Of a stretch of DNA of 32,285 bases, positions 6,294-13,876 are shown piece after piece. The stretch covers positions 1 to 32,285 of the IMG/VR virus record IMGVR_UViG_3300043427_002445; one strand, 5' to 3'. This DNA is from a virus. A model generated the notes under the pieces. That model was not told the DNA's origin. It searched no databases and saw only the letters and a program-made list of their open reading frames with translations. How positions within the stretch are numbered: position 1 is the first letter of the stretch; every line of letters starts with the position of its first letter. Both the position numbers and the translations under genes were made by a program.

Positions 6294-7369
6294 TGTTTGT
6301 GGTAGATAATACCCCAATCGGCGAGGCGAATGTCTCCACCGGCATATGACATACTGCTTTGTAGGCTCTCAGTCATTTCCTTGAGTTTCTGTTCGTATGT
6401 AACTCCATTACATTCGAGCGTAACCAATCTTCCCTCGACGTGAGTATTTGATCCCTTGTTGATGGCAGAAGCGGAGCCGTAATACTGCTTATACTTTTTC
6501 TTGGCAAGCATTTCATCCAGACTTTGTTCAAGAACTCCTTTTGGACTGACCTTCATTGTTTCTTTTAGTTCGTTCATTCTTACGACCTTCTGGATGGTTT
6601 CGGCGGGAGAGTCAACACAAGCAGCGAACACGCTGCCTACCATAACCATCTGACCGCCAGCACGAATAGCCTTGGCAATATCTCCATTCATTCTAATTCC
6701 ACCATCAGCGACCAATGGCTTTCTGGCAGCAGCAGAACATTCTAGCATACAAGTGAACATAGGCATACCAAATCCGGTCTGACCATATGTTGTGCAGGCA
6801 TCGCCTTGAGCAATACCAACCTTCACGCTGTCCGCTCCCCAGTTTTCAAGATCAACAACCGCTGCGGATGTTGCCACATTTCCAGCGATAATAAAAGGCT
6901 TTTCAACTGAACAAATGCTGCTGCGATACATACGCACAATATAAGCAAGCATCTCTCTCATTCTAATGCTGTGTGCGTGAGCAATATCAATGGTGATATA
7001 ATCAATACGAAGATTCTTTTTGATGCAATGCTCAACCAGATCCATATCTTCCTGCTTTACGCCAAGACTGATGCTGATGTTCTTCCAGTTCTCTTCATTG
7101 GCTTTTTCAATGAAGTTGATATTATCAGTATTAGGAGTGTCGTGATGGCTGATATTGAAGCGATGCATCACATAAAAATAGTCATTTTCACTCATCCATT
7201 TTGCCGTCTTGGCATCAATGGTGCATTTCATATTAGCGGGAGTAACAGGCAACTTGAACTTCTTTGGTCCAAATTCTACAGAAACATCTGCTTCTGAGCG
7301 AGAATGATACTTTGAGTATTGCGGCTTTAGAAAAACGTCCTGATATGATAGATATTGTGATTTTTGCAT
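6290..7369 (-). CDS. guaC: GMP reductase / IMP dehydrogenase family protein
   Basis: A 359-residue TIM-barrel protein. The catalytic loop is GIAQGDACTTYGQTGFGMP, with Cys192 followed by Thr193-Thr194; the phosphate-binding segment is ADGGIRMNGDIAKAIRAGG (221-239), followed by VMVGSVFAA. No CBS domain pair is present, and Thr-Thr after the cysteine and the length fit GMP reductase (GMP + NADPH to IMP + ammonia) better than IMP dehydrogenase. The loop differs from the usual GIGPG(S/R)xCTT form. It is the only purine-salvage gene here and runs against its neighbours. The start ATG is just after the TTTTGCATAATTTATTTTACGTC region; no TATTTATA motif is seen upstream. Confidence 0.87.
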   Translation of the reverse strand: MQKSQYLSYQDVFLKPQYSKYHSRSEADVSVEFGPKKFKLPVTPANMKCTIDAKTAKWMSENDYFYVMHRFNISHHDTPNTDNINFIEKANEENWKNISISLGVKQEDMDLVEHCIKKNLRIDYITIDIAHAHSIRMREMLAYIVRMYRSSICSVEKPFIIAGNVATSAAVVDLENWGADSVKVGIAQGDACTTYGQTGFGMPMFTCMLECSAAARKPLVADGGIRMNGDIAKAIRAGGQMVMVGSVFAACVDSPAETIQKVVRMNELKETMKVSPKGVLEQSLDEMLAKKKYKQYYGSASAINKGSNTHVEGRLVTLECNGVTYEQKLKEMTESLQSSMSYAGGDIRLADWGIIYHKH

Positions 7370-7432
7370 AATTTATTTTACGTCACCTATTTTAGGGGCA
7401 CCTAAAAAAGTGTCAATTTATATAAAGTGGTA

Positions 7433-7442
7433 TATATTTATT
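7433..7442 (+). promoter_or_regulatory. TATATTTATT motif, putative phage promoter
   Basis: A one-mismatch copy of the TATATTTATA decamer ends 3 bases before the ATG at 7446. It lies in the 76-base divergent gap between the GMP reductase and the metallopeptidase. If it is a promoter -10, the transcript would be nearly leaderless. Confidence 0.4.
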
Positions 7443-7445
7443 ATT

Positions 7446-7871
7446 ATGAATGCTAAGTTAGTAATAGTCAAAGGATGCCCTAAAATAGACGAAGATAGTC
7501 AACGTCTTATTGCCAAGTATGTAAAATATGCTGTTGAGCAACTTGGATTGGATGATACGCCTATTACTATCAGATTACTTGGACCAAATCCAAACGAACC
7601 TATTACTACTGGGGCATATAGTCCAAAAGATAAAACAGTAAGTAGTATAGCGGGCGGGCGACATCTTGTAGATTATTGTAGAACGATTGCTCACGAACTA
7701 ACTCATATGAAGCAGGACATCAATGGCGAACTAGATGAACCATATCCTGAAATCGGTGGGCCAATAGAAGATGAAGCAAATACTATGAGTGGCAGAATCA
7801 CCAAACATTTTGTAAAAAATATATTGACTCCAGAAGAAAAGCAGAAGTTGGGCCTTGGCAGTTATAGATGA
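7446..7871 (+). CDS. Small HExxH zinc metallopeptidase-like protein
   Basis: A 141-residue protein starting MNAKLVIVKGCPK. HELTHMKQ at 83-90 is a classical HExxH zinc site, and GGPIEDEANTMS about 20 residues later offers Glu108 or Glu110 as a third ligand, the arrangement of gluzincin-type minimal peptidases. The upstream frame extends to 7410, but the TATTTATT motif and conserved-looking protein favour 7446. No signal peptide. Similar short HExxH proteins occur in large phages; the substrate is unknown, with virion maturation or host-protein cleavage as options. Confidence 0.75.
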   Translation: MNAKLVIVKGCPKIDEDSQRLIAKYVKYAVEQLGLDDTPITIRLLGPNPNEPITTGAYSPKDKTVSSIAGGRHLVDYCRTIAHELTHMKQDINGELDEPYPEIGGPIEDEANTMSGRITKHFVKNILTPEEKQKLGLGSYR

Positions 7872-7960
7872 TAAAAAAACTAAAACACGCAATCCAAAAT
7901 GTTGCGGCGATGGTGTTCATAATATGGATAGTATTGGTTATGTTGGATATGTTCTTTTGA
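7868..7960 (+). CDS. 30-residue single-span membrane protein
   Basis: ATG overlaps the TGA of the metallopeptidase (ATGA). The peptide is MIKKLKHAIQN followed by VAAMVFIIWIVLVMLDMFF, one strong membrane helix after a basic N-terminus. Translational coupling with the peptidase is likely. Possible small membrane effector; function unknown. Confidence 0.5.
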   Translation: MIKKLKHAIQNVAAMVFIIWIVLVMLDMFF

Positions 7961-7991
7961 TATATAAAAAGACATATTACATGTTCTGGTT

Positions 7992-8001
7992 TATATTTAT
8001 A
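7992..8001 (+). promoter_or_regulatory. TATATTTATA motif, putative phage promoter
   Basis: Exact decamer 13 bases before the ATG at 8015, the same spacing as at 1993-2002. Confidence 0.5.
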
Positions 8002-8014
8002 TAAGACCATATAT

Positions 8015-8308
8015 ATGAATGAATCTTGGCCAATGCTAAATACATCTATGCTTAGACCAACTGGTAAAGCAAAGGACGAAGTATCTTTATCAGATATTAC
8101 AAATATGCTGAAGAATCGTTCATCTGAACCAGCCACTATGGAATATAATCCTGAAGATGTAAAGGAACTGGAAAAATTTTGTAATGAACACGGCATTCTT
8201 GGCGTGAATTTTGGCAAGATGAATCCAAGAGCAGCACTCAATATGCTGAAAGGAAAAATGGGAGTGCGTAATGAGCCAACAATCAAAAAAGGAATGCTTT
8301 ATGGATGA
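8015..8308 (+). CDS. Hypothetical protein
   Basis: A 97-residue ORF (MNESWPMLNTSMLRPTGKAK...). The middle has YNPEDVKELEKFCNEHGILGVNFG and the end RAALNMLKGKMG. It is mixed and soluble, with no recognised motif. Preceded by a TATATTTATA motif and overlapping the next gene by 8 bases, it begins a run of co-oriented genes that looks like a late, structural-type operon. Confidence 0.7.
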   Translation: MNESWPMLNTSMLRPTGKAKDEVSLSDITNMLKNRSSEPATMEYNPEDVKELEKFCNEHGILGVNFGKMNPRAALNMLKGKMGVRNEPTIKKGMLYG

Positions 8309-9311
8309 TACTGAAAACACAATAAAAGTTGGCGACTACGTTGAAATCAATACGCCGGATGATTTGGATTGGCACCAAAGAACAGGTAAGGTAGTACAGA
8401 TAAATGGTGAAAACTGCTTGGTGAAACTTGATGATACAAACGACGGCTTGATGGTACGAATACAAGACTTGAAACCGACCGAACCGGATATATCATTGAT
8501 AGAATATTACGTTGGTCAATCTGCTGGATATGGCGGCGGAGCAATGGCTGGAGGTGCTGTAGCACCAACAAACTGGGCAGGCACGTTCTCAAGCAATCAA
8601 ACATCACGCCGCCTAAAAGATTATCCAGCAAGCCGTAGATACACATATATGCAGGGCAATACCGTGATTGGTAGTTCATTATATGATACAATCACTCAAG
8701 ATGACCTGAAGGATGACAGATTTGATTCAGATGAAATAATGGCAGGACTACGTTGGGAAATGAAACATATGGAATATCCAAGCAAGGATGTTGCCCGCCC
8801 AATCGTAATCAAAAATCTACAAACCAATCCCAAGTATTATAGCGACTTGGATATGTATTTTAAATCAGACAAACAAGGAAAAATTATGGAAAACGTTGAC
8901 CCTAAAGAACTAGAAATGGGTATGGCAGTTGAAAAAGAACATACTCAAGATGAAGCACTAGCAAAGAAGATTGCCATGGATCATTTGGCAGAAGATCCAA
9001 AGTACTATAGCAAACTCAAGGCTGCTGGTCTTGAAGAATGTGGTGATATGGATACTCCTACGGTCGCTGTAGTAACTCTTGCTGCTCCGGTTGGACCAGA
9101 AGTAGATGCTCAAAAGCCTCTCAAGAGTTCTGGTCTTGGAGCCGGTGCTCCTGCTCCGTTGAAGTCAACACACCTAACTGCACCAGAAACAAAGGTAGTC
9201 AATGACAAGAACACGGTGGTATATGGGAAAACACCAACCATCACTGGTCCAGCAGATCCACTAAACCACTTCGCAAGTCAAATCCAAGCAGGTATTCACG
9301 AAAAATGGTAA
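8301..9311 (+). CDS. Possible virion-associated protein with SH3/KOW-like N-terminus and DUF5661-like repeats
   Basis: A 336-residue protein. AAGGA nine bases upstream supports the start at 8301 over 8271. Residues about 8-60 (VGDYVEINTPDDLDWHQRTGKVVQINGENCLVKLD) look like a KOW/SH3 barrel. A Gly/Ala-rich stretch follows (AGYGGGAMAGGAVAP). Two related segments come next: KHMEYPSKDVARPIVIKN with NPKYYSDL, and MAVEKEHTQDEALAKKIAMD with DPKYYSKL; the second resembles the DUF5661 family. The Pro/Ala-rich tail ends DPLNHFASQIQAGIHEKW, echoed at the start of the next gene. A virion or packaging-related role is inferred from composition and context only. Confidence 0.7.
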   Translation: MDDTENTIKVGDYVEINTPDDLDWHQRTGKVVQINGENCLVKLDDTNDGLMVRIQDLKPTEPDISLIEYYVGQSAGYGGGAMAGGAVAPTNWAGTFSSNQTSRRLKDYPASRRYTYMQGNTVIGSSLYDTITQDDLKDDRFDSDEIMAGLRWEMKHMEYPSKDVARPIVIKNLQTNPKYYSDLDMYFKSDKQGKIMENVDPKELEMGMAVEKEHTQDEALAKKIAMDHLAEDPKYYSKLKAAGLEECGDMDTPTVAVVTLAAPVGPEVDAQKPLKSSGLGAGAPAPLKSTHLTAPETKVVNDKNTVVYGKTPTITGPADPLNHFASQIQAGIHEKW

Positions 9312-9502
9312 ACTATGATCCAATCGACCATTATTGCTTTCTTATACAGGAAGCAATAAACGAGGGAGGTTCAAATATAAAAGAACCTCGTGCCGGTATT
9401 ACTAGCGATATGTCTGGTCGCTGGACAATAAAAGCATTTGATACTGATACGCATAATAAAAAAGAAACTCCTCCGATGAAAGAGGAAGATGTTATAGAAT
9501 AA
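9305..9502 (+). CDS. Small protein sharing a motif with the upstream gene product
   Basis: A 65-residue ORF overlapping the previous gene by 7 bases. Its N-terminus, YDPIDHYCFLIQEAINEGG, resembles the C-terminus of the preceding protein (DPLNHFASQIQAGIHEKW), suggesting a repeated interaction motif. The rest is hydrophilic (AGITSDMSGRWTIKAFDTD). A hairpin with 7-bp stem (9366-9389) lies within the gene, without a T tract. Function unknown. Confidence 0.65.
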   Translation: MVNYDPIDHYCFLIQEAINEGGSNIKEPRAGITSDMSGRWTIKAFDTDTHNKKETPPMKEEDVIE

Positions 9503-9503
9503 T

Positions 9504-10619
9504 ATGAAAACAACGGTTTTATTGTTTGCGATGCTATTGATGCTGACTGGTTGCCAATCTTACGTGGCAATGACGCAGAAAGATCTGGAAGATAAATATG
9601 TCAAAAAAGCACAAGCAGAGTCGCAACTAAAAGAACTAAAAGACAAATACAACAAGGATTTGATTGAAGTTCAAGAACGTATATCATCCGCAAAAGACAG
9701 CGTTATAATCGCTCAAGAAAAACAGATACAGAGTGCGGCAAACTCGTTATATTCTATAAATCAAGCATATGCTTTTTTTCCAAAGCTTGGTGCACTTGAG
9801 TATTCAAAGCGTGAAACTGGACTTGGCTTTGCTGCTCTTGGTAAATCTCCAACCATCGACGAAATATTGAATGGTCCAAAAAAACTACAAGAATATATTG
9901 ATGCTTTTGATAAAGATAACAAGGATGAAATAAAGCGTCTACAAGAAGAAAACAAAAAGTTGTTGGCGGAAAAAGGAGTGCTGGTAAAAACTACAGAAGA
10001 AGCAAAGCAAGAAGTAAAACAACTTCAAGTACAAAAAGAAGAAATCAAAGAAACTGCCGCTAAACAAATAACAGTAGCACAGGAAAAAGTGAATCAAGCA
10101 AACAGCGAAGCACTTGCTTCATCCGCCGCCGCTATTGCTGCTGAAAAAGAAAGACGCGAAAGTGCCGAAAAACTTGAAAAGACTAAACGCGAGATAATGA
10201 TATGGTGTGGCATAGGAGCAGCAATAGCAATGGCGGGTGCGGTATATTCTCCGGTTGGCAAGGGTGGATTGGCAGTTATATCATTTGTGTTGGCATTTGT
10301 AGCCGTGGCAATAATGTATATTCAACCTTGGATGGTATTGACCGTTGGATTGGTTGGAGCCGCCGCTGCTATTGGTTTTGTATTATACAAACATAACATT
10401 GCTGAAACAAGTAATGATAATATGGTAAACGCCATACAAGATCTCAAGGAAACTTCCGGCGAAACATATGGTCAGGTAAAAAAGAGTCTGCAAGAATGGA
10501 ATACAAAATACAAGACCAACAAGAGTGGAGAAGTTGTTGAAGTAGCAGACAAGACCATTGAGAAGTATATAGATCAAAAACTTGCTGAATACGGCAGGCT
10601 AACAACCAAAAAGAAGTAA
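9504..10619 (+). CDS. Lipoprotein with coiled coils and three C-terminal membrane helices
   Basis: A 371-residue protein starting with a lipoprotein signal peptide; the lipobox is LTGC, with Cys17 as the lipidation site. Residues about 24-75 and 135-230 are Lys/Glu/Gln-rich coiled coil. Three hydrophobic segments follow at about 231-248, 255-273 and 276-295, then a charged tail of 75 residues. A lipid anchor at one end and membrane helices at the other is the layout of phage unimolecular spanins, which join inner and outer membranes in lysis, but this protein is much larger and has three spans. It could instead be a superinfection or envelope protein. The following gene is convergent. Confidence 0.75.
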   Translation: MKTTVLLFAMLLMLTGCQSYVAMTQKDLEDKYVKKAQAESQLKELKDKYNKDLIEVQERISSAKDSVIIAQEKQIQSAANSLYSINQAYAFFPKLGALEYSKRETGLGFAALGKSPTIDEILNGPKKLQEYIDAFDKDNKDEIKRLQEENKKLLAEKGVLVKTTEEAKQEVKQLQVQKEEIKETAAKQITVAQEKVNQANSEALASSAAAIAAEKERRESAEKLEKTKREIMIWCGIGAAIAMAGAVYSPVGKGGLAVISFVLAFVAVAIMYIQPWMVLTVGLVGAAAAIGFVLYKHNIAETSNDNMVNAIQDLKETSGETYGQVKKSLQEWNTKYKTNKSGEVVEVADKTIEKYIDQKLAEYGRLTTKKK

Positions 10620-10629
10620 TCAACTTCTT
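10611..10629. terminator. Hairpin across two convergent stop codons
   Basis: AAGAAGT / ACTTCTT with loop AATCA spans the TAA of the lipoprotein gene and the TGA of the minus-strand GNAT gene. On the minus strand the stem runs into a T-rich tract, so it may act mainly on the GNAT transcript. Confidence 0.5.
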
Positions 10630-11021
10630 GGCATTCTATACATCGTTGTGGCAAAAGGCATACTAAATGTATAATCCATACGTTTGCCTTTGTTTATTAT
10701 AAATCCAAACTTCTTATAAAAATCCATCAACTTTTTTGGTGAAATATTGTCATCATCCGGTTCCGGTATTAGAACAATAGGCAAGTTTTCAGCATCTGCG
10801 AACTTAGTTATACTATTCATTACTTTTGTGCCCACTCCAGTTCCTCTGTGCTCTTCTTTTACATAAAGGTCGCTAAGAAACAAACTGCCATTACTACGAT
10901 CATAATACATTCCTACTTTATCCAACTCTGGGTATGATGATTGCAGTGTGCGTTCAAATGCCGCCACTTTATTTTCTATATCACCACCTTGTTGTTCTAG
11001 TATTTTCTTTAGTAAAGCCAT
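10620..11021 (-). CDS. GNAT family N-acetyltransferase
   Basis: A 133-residue acyltransferase. GSLFLSDLYVKEEHRGTGVG (45-64) is the strand followed by the acetyl-CoA pyrophosphate loop (R-G-T-G-V-G, residues 59-64). NLPIVLIPEPDDD and LMDFYKKFGFIINKGKRMDYTF form the rest of the fold. The substrate is unknown: host protein, antibiotic or small amine. The gene is on the minus strand with a TATATTTATA motif in sense orientation three bases before the ATG. It abuts the lipoprotein gene with no gap. Confidence 0.85.
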   Translation of the reverse strand: MALLKKILEQQGGDIENKVAAFERTLQSSYPELDKVGMYYDRSNGSLFLSDLYVKEEHRGTGVGTKVMNSITKFADAENLPIVLIPEPDDDNISPKKLMDFYKKFGFIINKGKRMDYTFSMPFATTMYRMPRS

Positions 11022-11024
11022 GTA

Positions 11025-11034
11025 TATAAATATA
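11025..11034 (-). promoter_or_regulatory. TATATTTATA motif on the minus strand
   Basis: Read on the minus strand this is the exact decamer, ending 3 bases before the GNAT start codon at 11021. Together with the sites near 19571 and 21125 it shows that the motif follows gene orientation on both strands. Confidence 0.5.
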
Positions 11035-11036
11035 TG

Positions 11037-11065
11037 TTGACAAACACATTATCAACGTTCATTAT
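11037..11065 (+). promoter_or_regulatory. Sigma-70-like promoter for the helicase operon
   Basis: TTGACA at 11037-11042, a 17-base spacer, then CATTAT at 11060-11065. It would transcribe the small gene at 11110 and the helicase operon. Only one mismatch in the -10 box; position in an 88-base divergent gap fits. Confidence 0.55.
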
Positions 11066-11109
11066 GCTTTCAAGCTTATACTTATATATACAACCATATA
11101 TATCACACT

Positions 11110-11265
11110 ATGTACACCGGACAAATCTATTATCAAAACAATCCTATCACTGTTCAGCAGGCTGTTGATCTCAATCTAATAGACGTTGACGCAAATGGTG
11201 ATATTTGGCTCAAGAACGACGTTACGCATCTTGTTAGGATCACGGGCGATTTGAGGTTAGGCTAA
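11110..11265 (+). CDS. Hypothetical 51-residue protein
   Basis: ORF MYTGQIYYQNNPITVQQAVD..., with IDVDANGDIWLKNDVTHLVRI. The pattern looks like a small beta-rich domain and the frame fills the gap between the promoter at 11037 and the gene at 11288. No family recognised. Confidence 0.5.
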   Translation: MYTGQIYYQNNPITVQQAVDLNLIDVDANGDIWLKNDVTHLVRITGDLRLG

Positions 11266-11287
11266 AAACAACTTATACAAAGGTCAT

Positions 11288-11605
11288 ATGTCAAAATATT
11301 ATATCGTAGATAGTACCGTCAAACAGAACGGCAAAAATCCAGTAATGCTATTTGAAAGCATACCTGGCGTTATTAAACATTTAGAAGTAATGTGCCAGCG
11401 TCAGTTTAAGCACACTCGTGCTCAATATATGAACAATGCAGAAAGTGTTGGTCATTCTGCCGACGAACCTACTGGCAGAGCATTTTACGAAATGATGGAA
11501 CAATATTTCAATATTGGCGTTATTCGCAAGGACTCTAGTCCTGTAAAATGCAATATCTTTGAAGCGGACAGATTTATTCGCAGCAAAGACGTTCATGGGA
11601 ACTGA
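11288..11605 (+). CDS. Hypothetical protein upstream of helicase
   Basis: A 105-residue ORF starting MSKYYIVDSTVKQNG, with AAAGGT seven bases before the ATG. It contains IPGVIKHLEVMCQRQFKHTRAQYMNN and AFYEMMEQYFNIGVIRKD, and looks like a small alpha/beta protein. It overlaps the helicase gene by 11 bases, so the two are likely translationally coupled. No motif identified. Confidence 0.7.
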   Translation: MSKYYIVDSTVKQNGKNPVMLFESIPGVIKHLEVMCQRQFKHTRAQYMNNAESVGHSADEPTGRAFYEMMEQYFNIGVIRKDSSPVKCNIFEADRFIRSKDVHGN

Positions 11606-13238
11606 CAAAAAACTATTCATCAACTGGTCAGAACCCAACAAGACATACACCAAGTATGGTCAAAAGTGGGTTCGCTGGTGGGTTATACCTCAAGATTATC
11701 TTGAGGGGTTTTTTGTATTTTGGAACAATAACAAAGTAAAGTTGAAGGCACAGGGATATAGCATTGGAAAAAACAAACTCAATCAATGGGCATTATATGA
11801 ATGGCAGACTTATAAGTCAGATTTTCGGCAAGATTTTGGGCAAGATAATCCTGCTAAGAAGATTGATATTCCTACACAGAGCAATCTTGAAGATTATCAG
11901 GTTAAGCAGACGACGGGGCTAAGAGAGTTTCAAATTCCCATCGTAGGCAAGTTGTGTGCGGCGATCAAGGCTCACGGAGCAGCACTGGATGGTAGTGATA
12001 CTGGTGCAGGAAAAACATATGCTGCGGTTGCTGTAGCAAGAGAACTTGGTATGAAAATCGCCGTGGTATGTCCCAAGGCAGTTATATCTTCGTGGCAAAA
12101 AGTTATTACCAAGCATTATGGATTGAAGCCAGAGTTTATACTCAACTATGAGTCGGTAAAGACGGGGAAATATAAAGAGATTGGATGTTGGAAGCCAGTT
12201 AGTCGTACAAGCAACCGAGAGTATTTTCAATGGAACATAGCCAAGAATACTCTTATCATATTTGATGAAAGTCACCGTCTAAAAGGACACGGTACTATCA
12301 ACTCTGAAATCGCTATTGCGGCACACAAGCAAGGCTATAAGATACTATGCTGTAGTGCGACTAATGCCATCAATCCCATAGAACTAAAAACTGTAGGACT
12401 TATTACAGGAATATACAAAGGCGGCAAATGGACAACATTTTTGCGTGAACACGGTTGTGAAAAAGGTAGATTTGGCTGGGAGTTCAATGGAGACAAAGAT
12501 GTATTGAGAAAACTACACGCCGATTTGTTTTTGGAACGTGGCGTAAGAATACGCCGTGAAGACATCAAAGGCTTTCCTGATTGCGATGTGCTCGCCGAAG
12601 CATATAACATAGATGAACAGTCAGAGAAAGAACTAAAGAAGATATATGAGGAAATGGATAAAGAACTCGCATATCTAAAGGCTGTATGTAAGAATACCAA
12701 AGAATATAAACTAAATGCTATGACAATCATGCTGCGTGCCAGACAGCAGGCAGAACTTATCAAGGTTCCGTTGTTTGTTGAAATGGCAGAAGACGCTATA
12801 GAAAATGGTATGAGTGTGGCAATATTTGTAAACTTCAGCGAAACTGTGCGAGCACTTAGTAAGCGATTGGATACAAACTGCGTTGTATGGGGAGAAAACA
12901 AGGGTGACGAACGTGATAGAAACATTGCCGACTTTCAAGCCGATAAAAAAAGAGTTATTATAATCAATGTAAAGGCTGGCGGTGCTGGCTTATCTCTGCA
13001 CGATCTAAATGGAAACTATCCAAGAATAGCATTATTGTCTCCAACACCTTCTGCTGTTGACTTACGCCAGGCACTTGGTAGAGTATGGCGTGAAGGTGGT
13101 AAGACAAAGGCACTACAAAAAATAGTGTTTGTTGCCAACACCGTCGAAGAAGAAGTATGCGAAAAAGTAAAAATAAAACTACAAGCACTAGACACAATAA
13201 ATGATGGCGATGTTTCAATAGGAACAGATTTTAACTGA
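11595..13238 (+). CDS. SNF2/superfamily 2 helicase
   Basis: A 547-residue helicase. Walker A GSDTGAGKT at 133-141, Walker B IIFDESH with DESH at 224-227, motif III SAT at 254-256, motif V GGAGLSL at 462-468 and motif VI QALGRVWR at 492-499. The DESH box and motif VI fit SNF2/UvsW-like enzymes that remodel branched DNA or move along duplexes in phage recombination and replication. The first 120 residues are a separate domain without a recognised motif. The start at 11595 is chosen over 11559 because it overlaps the upstream gene by only 11 bases. A strong terminator-like hairpin lies near codons 32-40. Confidence 0.9.
   Translation: MGTDKKLFINWSEPNKTYTKYGQKWVRWWVIPQDYLEGFFVFWNNNKVKLKAQGYSIGKNKLNQWALYEWQTYKSDFRQDFGQDNPAKKIDIPTQSNLEDYQVKQTTGLREFQIPIVGKLCAAIKAHGAALDGSDTGAGKTYAAVAVARELGMKIAVVCPKAVISSWQKVITKHYGLKPEFILNYESVKTGKYKEIGCWKPVSRTSNREYFQWNIAKNTLIIFDESHRLKGHGTINSEIAIAAHKQGYKILCCSATNAINPIELKTVGLITGIYKGGKWTTFLREHGCEKGRFGWEFNGDKDVLRKLHADLFLERGVRIRREDIKGFPDCDVLAEAYNIDEQSEKELKKIYEEMDKELAYLKAVCKNTKEYKLNAMTIMLRARQQAELIKVPLFVEMAEDAIENGMSVAIFVNFSETVRALSKRLDTNCVVWGENKGDERDRNIADFQADKKRVIIINVKAGGAGLSLHDLNGNYPRIALLSPTPSAVDLRQALGRVWREGGKTKALQKIVFVANTVEEEVCEKVKIKLQALDTINDGDVSIGTDFN
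11688..11714 (+). terminator. Terminator-like hairpin inside the helicase gene
   Basis: Stem CCTCAAGA / TCTTGAGG with a 3-base loop, then GG and six T residues (11709-11714). It has all the marks of an intrinsic terminator but lies about 95 bases into the helicase coding region. It could limit helicase expression unless ribosomes or antitermination allow read-through. Confidence 0.65.
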
Positions 13239-13246
13239 TATTTATA
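13239..13246 (+). promoter_or_regulatory. TATTTATA motif, putative phage promoter
   Basis: The octamer lies one base before the ATG at 13248 and 13 bases before a second in-frame ATG at 13260. The 13-base spacing equals that at 1993 and 7992, which would favour 13260 as the real start. Confidence 0.4.
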
Positions 13247-13247
13247 T

Positions 13248-13607
13248 ATGAATAATGAAATGAGTTCTAAAACAAAGAATGTAACATACTATGTTGAAGG
13301 CCCGGACTGGGTACAAACAGTATCATTGGATACTAATGCATTTGATACAGAAGAAGTTCAAATCATCGAAGCGGGCACACGAGCCATTGAACAAGAAATG
13401 GAGAAGACAGACAATTTCAATATTGGTGCCATGCTTGTAATTAGAAAAAGCAAGAAAGCAAAGACTGAAAAGTTTGTGAATGCTTATCTATGCCTAAACA
13501 ATGCGGCTCAATATTCATTGGCAGAAGATTTGAGAAAGAACTACAAGGCACAAACCGGAAACGATTTGGCTGTGGATGATATGGGAATGTCGGAGTGGGA
13601 CAAATGA
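13248..13607 (+). CDS. Hypothetical protein
   Basis: A 119-residue ORF; ATG at 13248 or 13260 (MSSKTKNVTYYVEGPDWVQTV). It has a beta-rich first half and a helical C-terminal half (LAEDLRKNYKAQTGND). EKTDNFNIGAMLVIRKSKKAK suggests a small folded enzyme or structural protein, but no family is recognised. It overlaps the next gene by 4 bases, starting a four-gene coupled run. Confidence 0.7.
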   Translation: MNNEMSSKTKNVTYYVEGPDWVQTVSLDTNAFDTEEVQIIEAGTRAIEQEMEKTDNFNIGAMLVIRKSKKAKTEKFVNAYLCLNNAAQYSLAEDLRKNYKAQTGNDLAVDDMGMSEWDK

Positions 13608-13873
13608 CAAAAAAACAAGCGTTACAACTACAGGCAGATTGGGGAAGTCATATAACACCAGAAGACTTTAGTGAAACGCTTTATTTGTATATCAAAGATG
13701 TAGGTACACAAGTATTCAAGCAATGCTGCTATCACGAACAAGACAACTATATTTTCATATGGACAAAGAATGAAAGCTTTCTTGTAAACAAAAAAGACAT
13801 TGGCGATTTTGTCGCTATAGTAAACCCGACAGATACTATCATTTCAAAAGCAAACAATAAAAAGGTTGTATAA
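13604..13873 (+). CDS. Hypothetical protein
   Basis: An 89-residue ORF (MTKKQALQLQADWGSHITPEDF...) whose ATG overlaps the TGA of the previous gene. The middle (LYLYIKDVGTQVFKQCCYHEQDNYIFIWTKNE) is beta-rich. No motif recognised. Probably co-translated with its neighbours. Confidence 0.7.
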   Translation: MTKKQALQLQADWGSHITPEDFSETLYLYIKDVGTQVFKQCCYHEQDNYIFIWTKNESFLVNKKDIGDFVAIVNPTDTIISKANNKKVV

Positions 13874-13876
13874 TAT

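Noticed and set aside
9366-9389. Terminator in the gene at 9305-9502
   Set aside because: GAGGTTC/GAACCTC forms a 7-bp stem but no T tract follows and the lipoprotein gene starts soon after.
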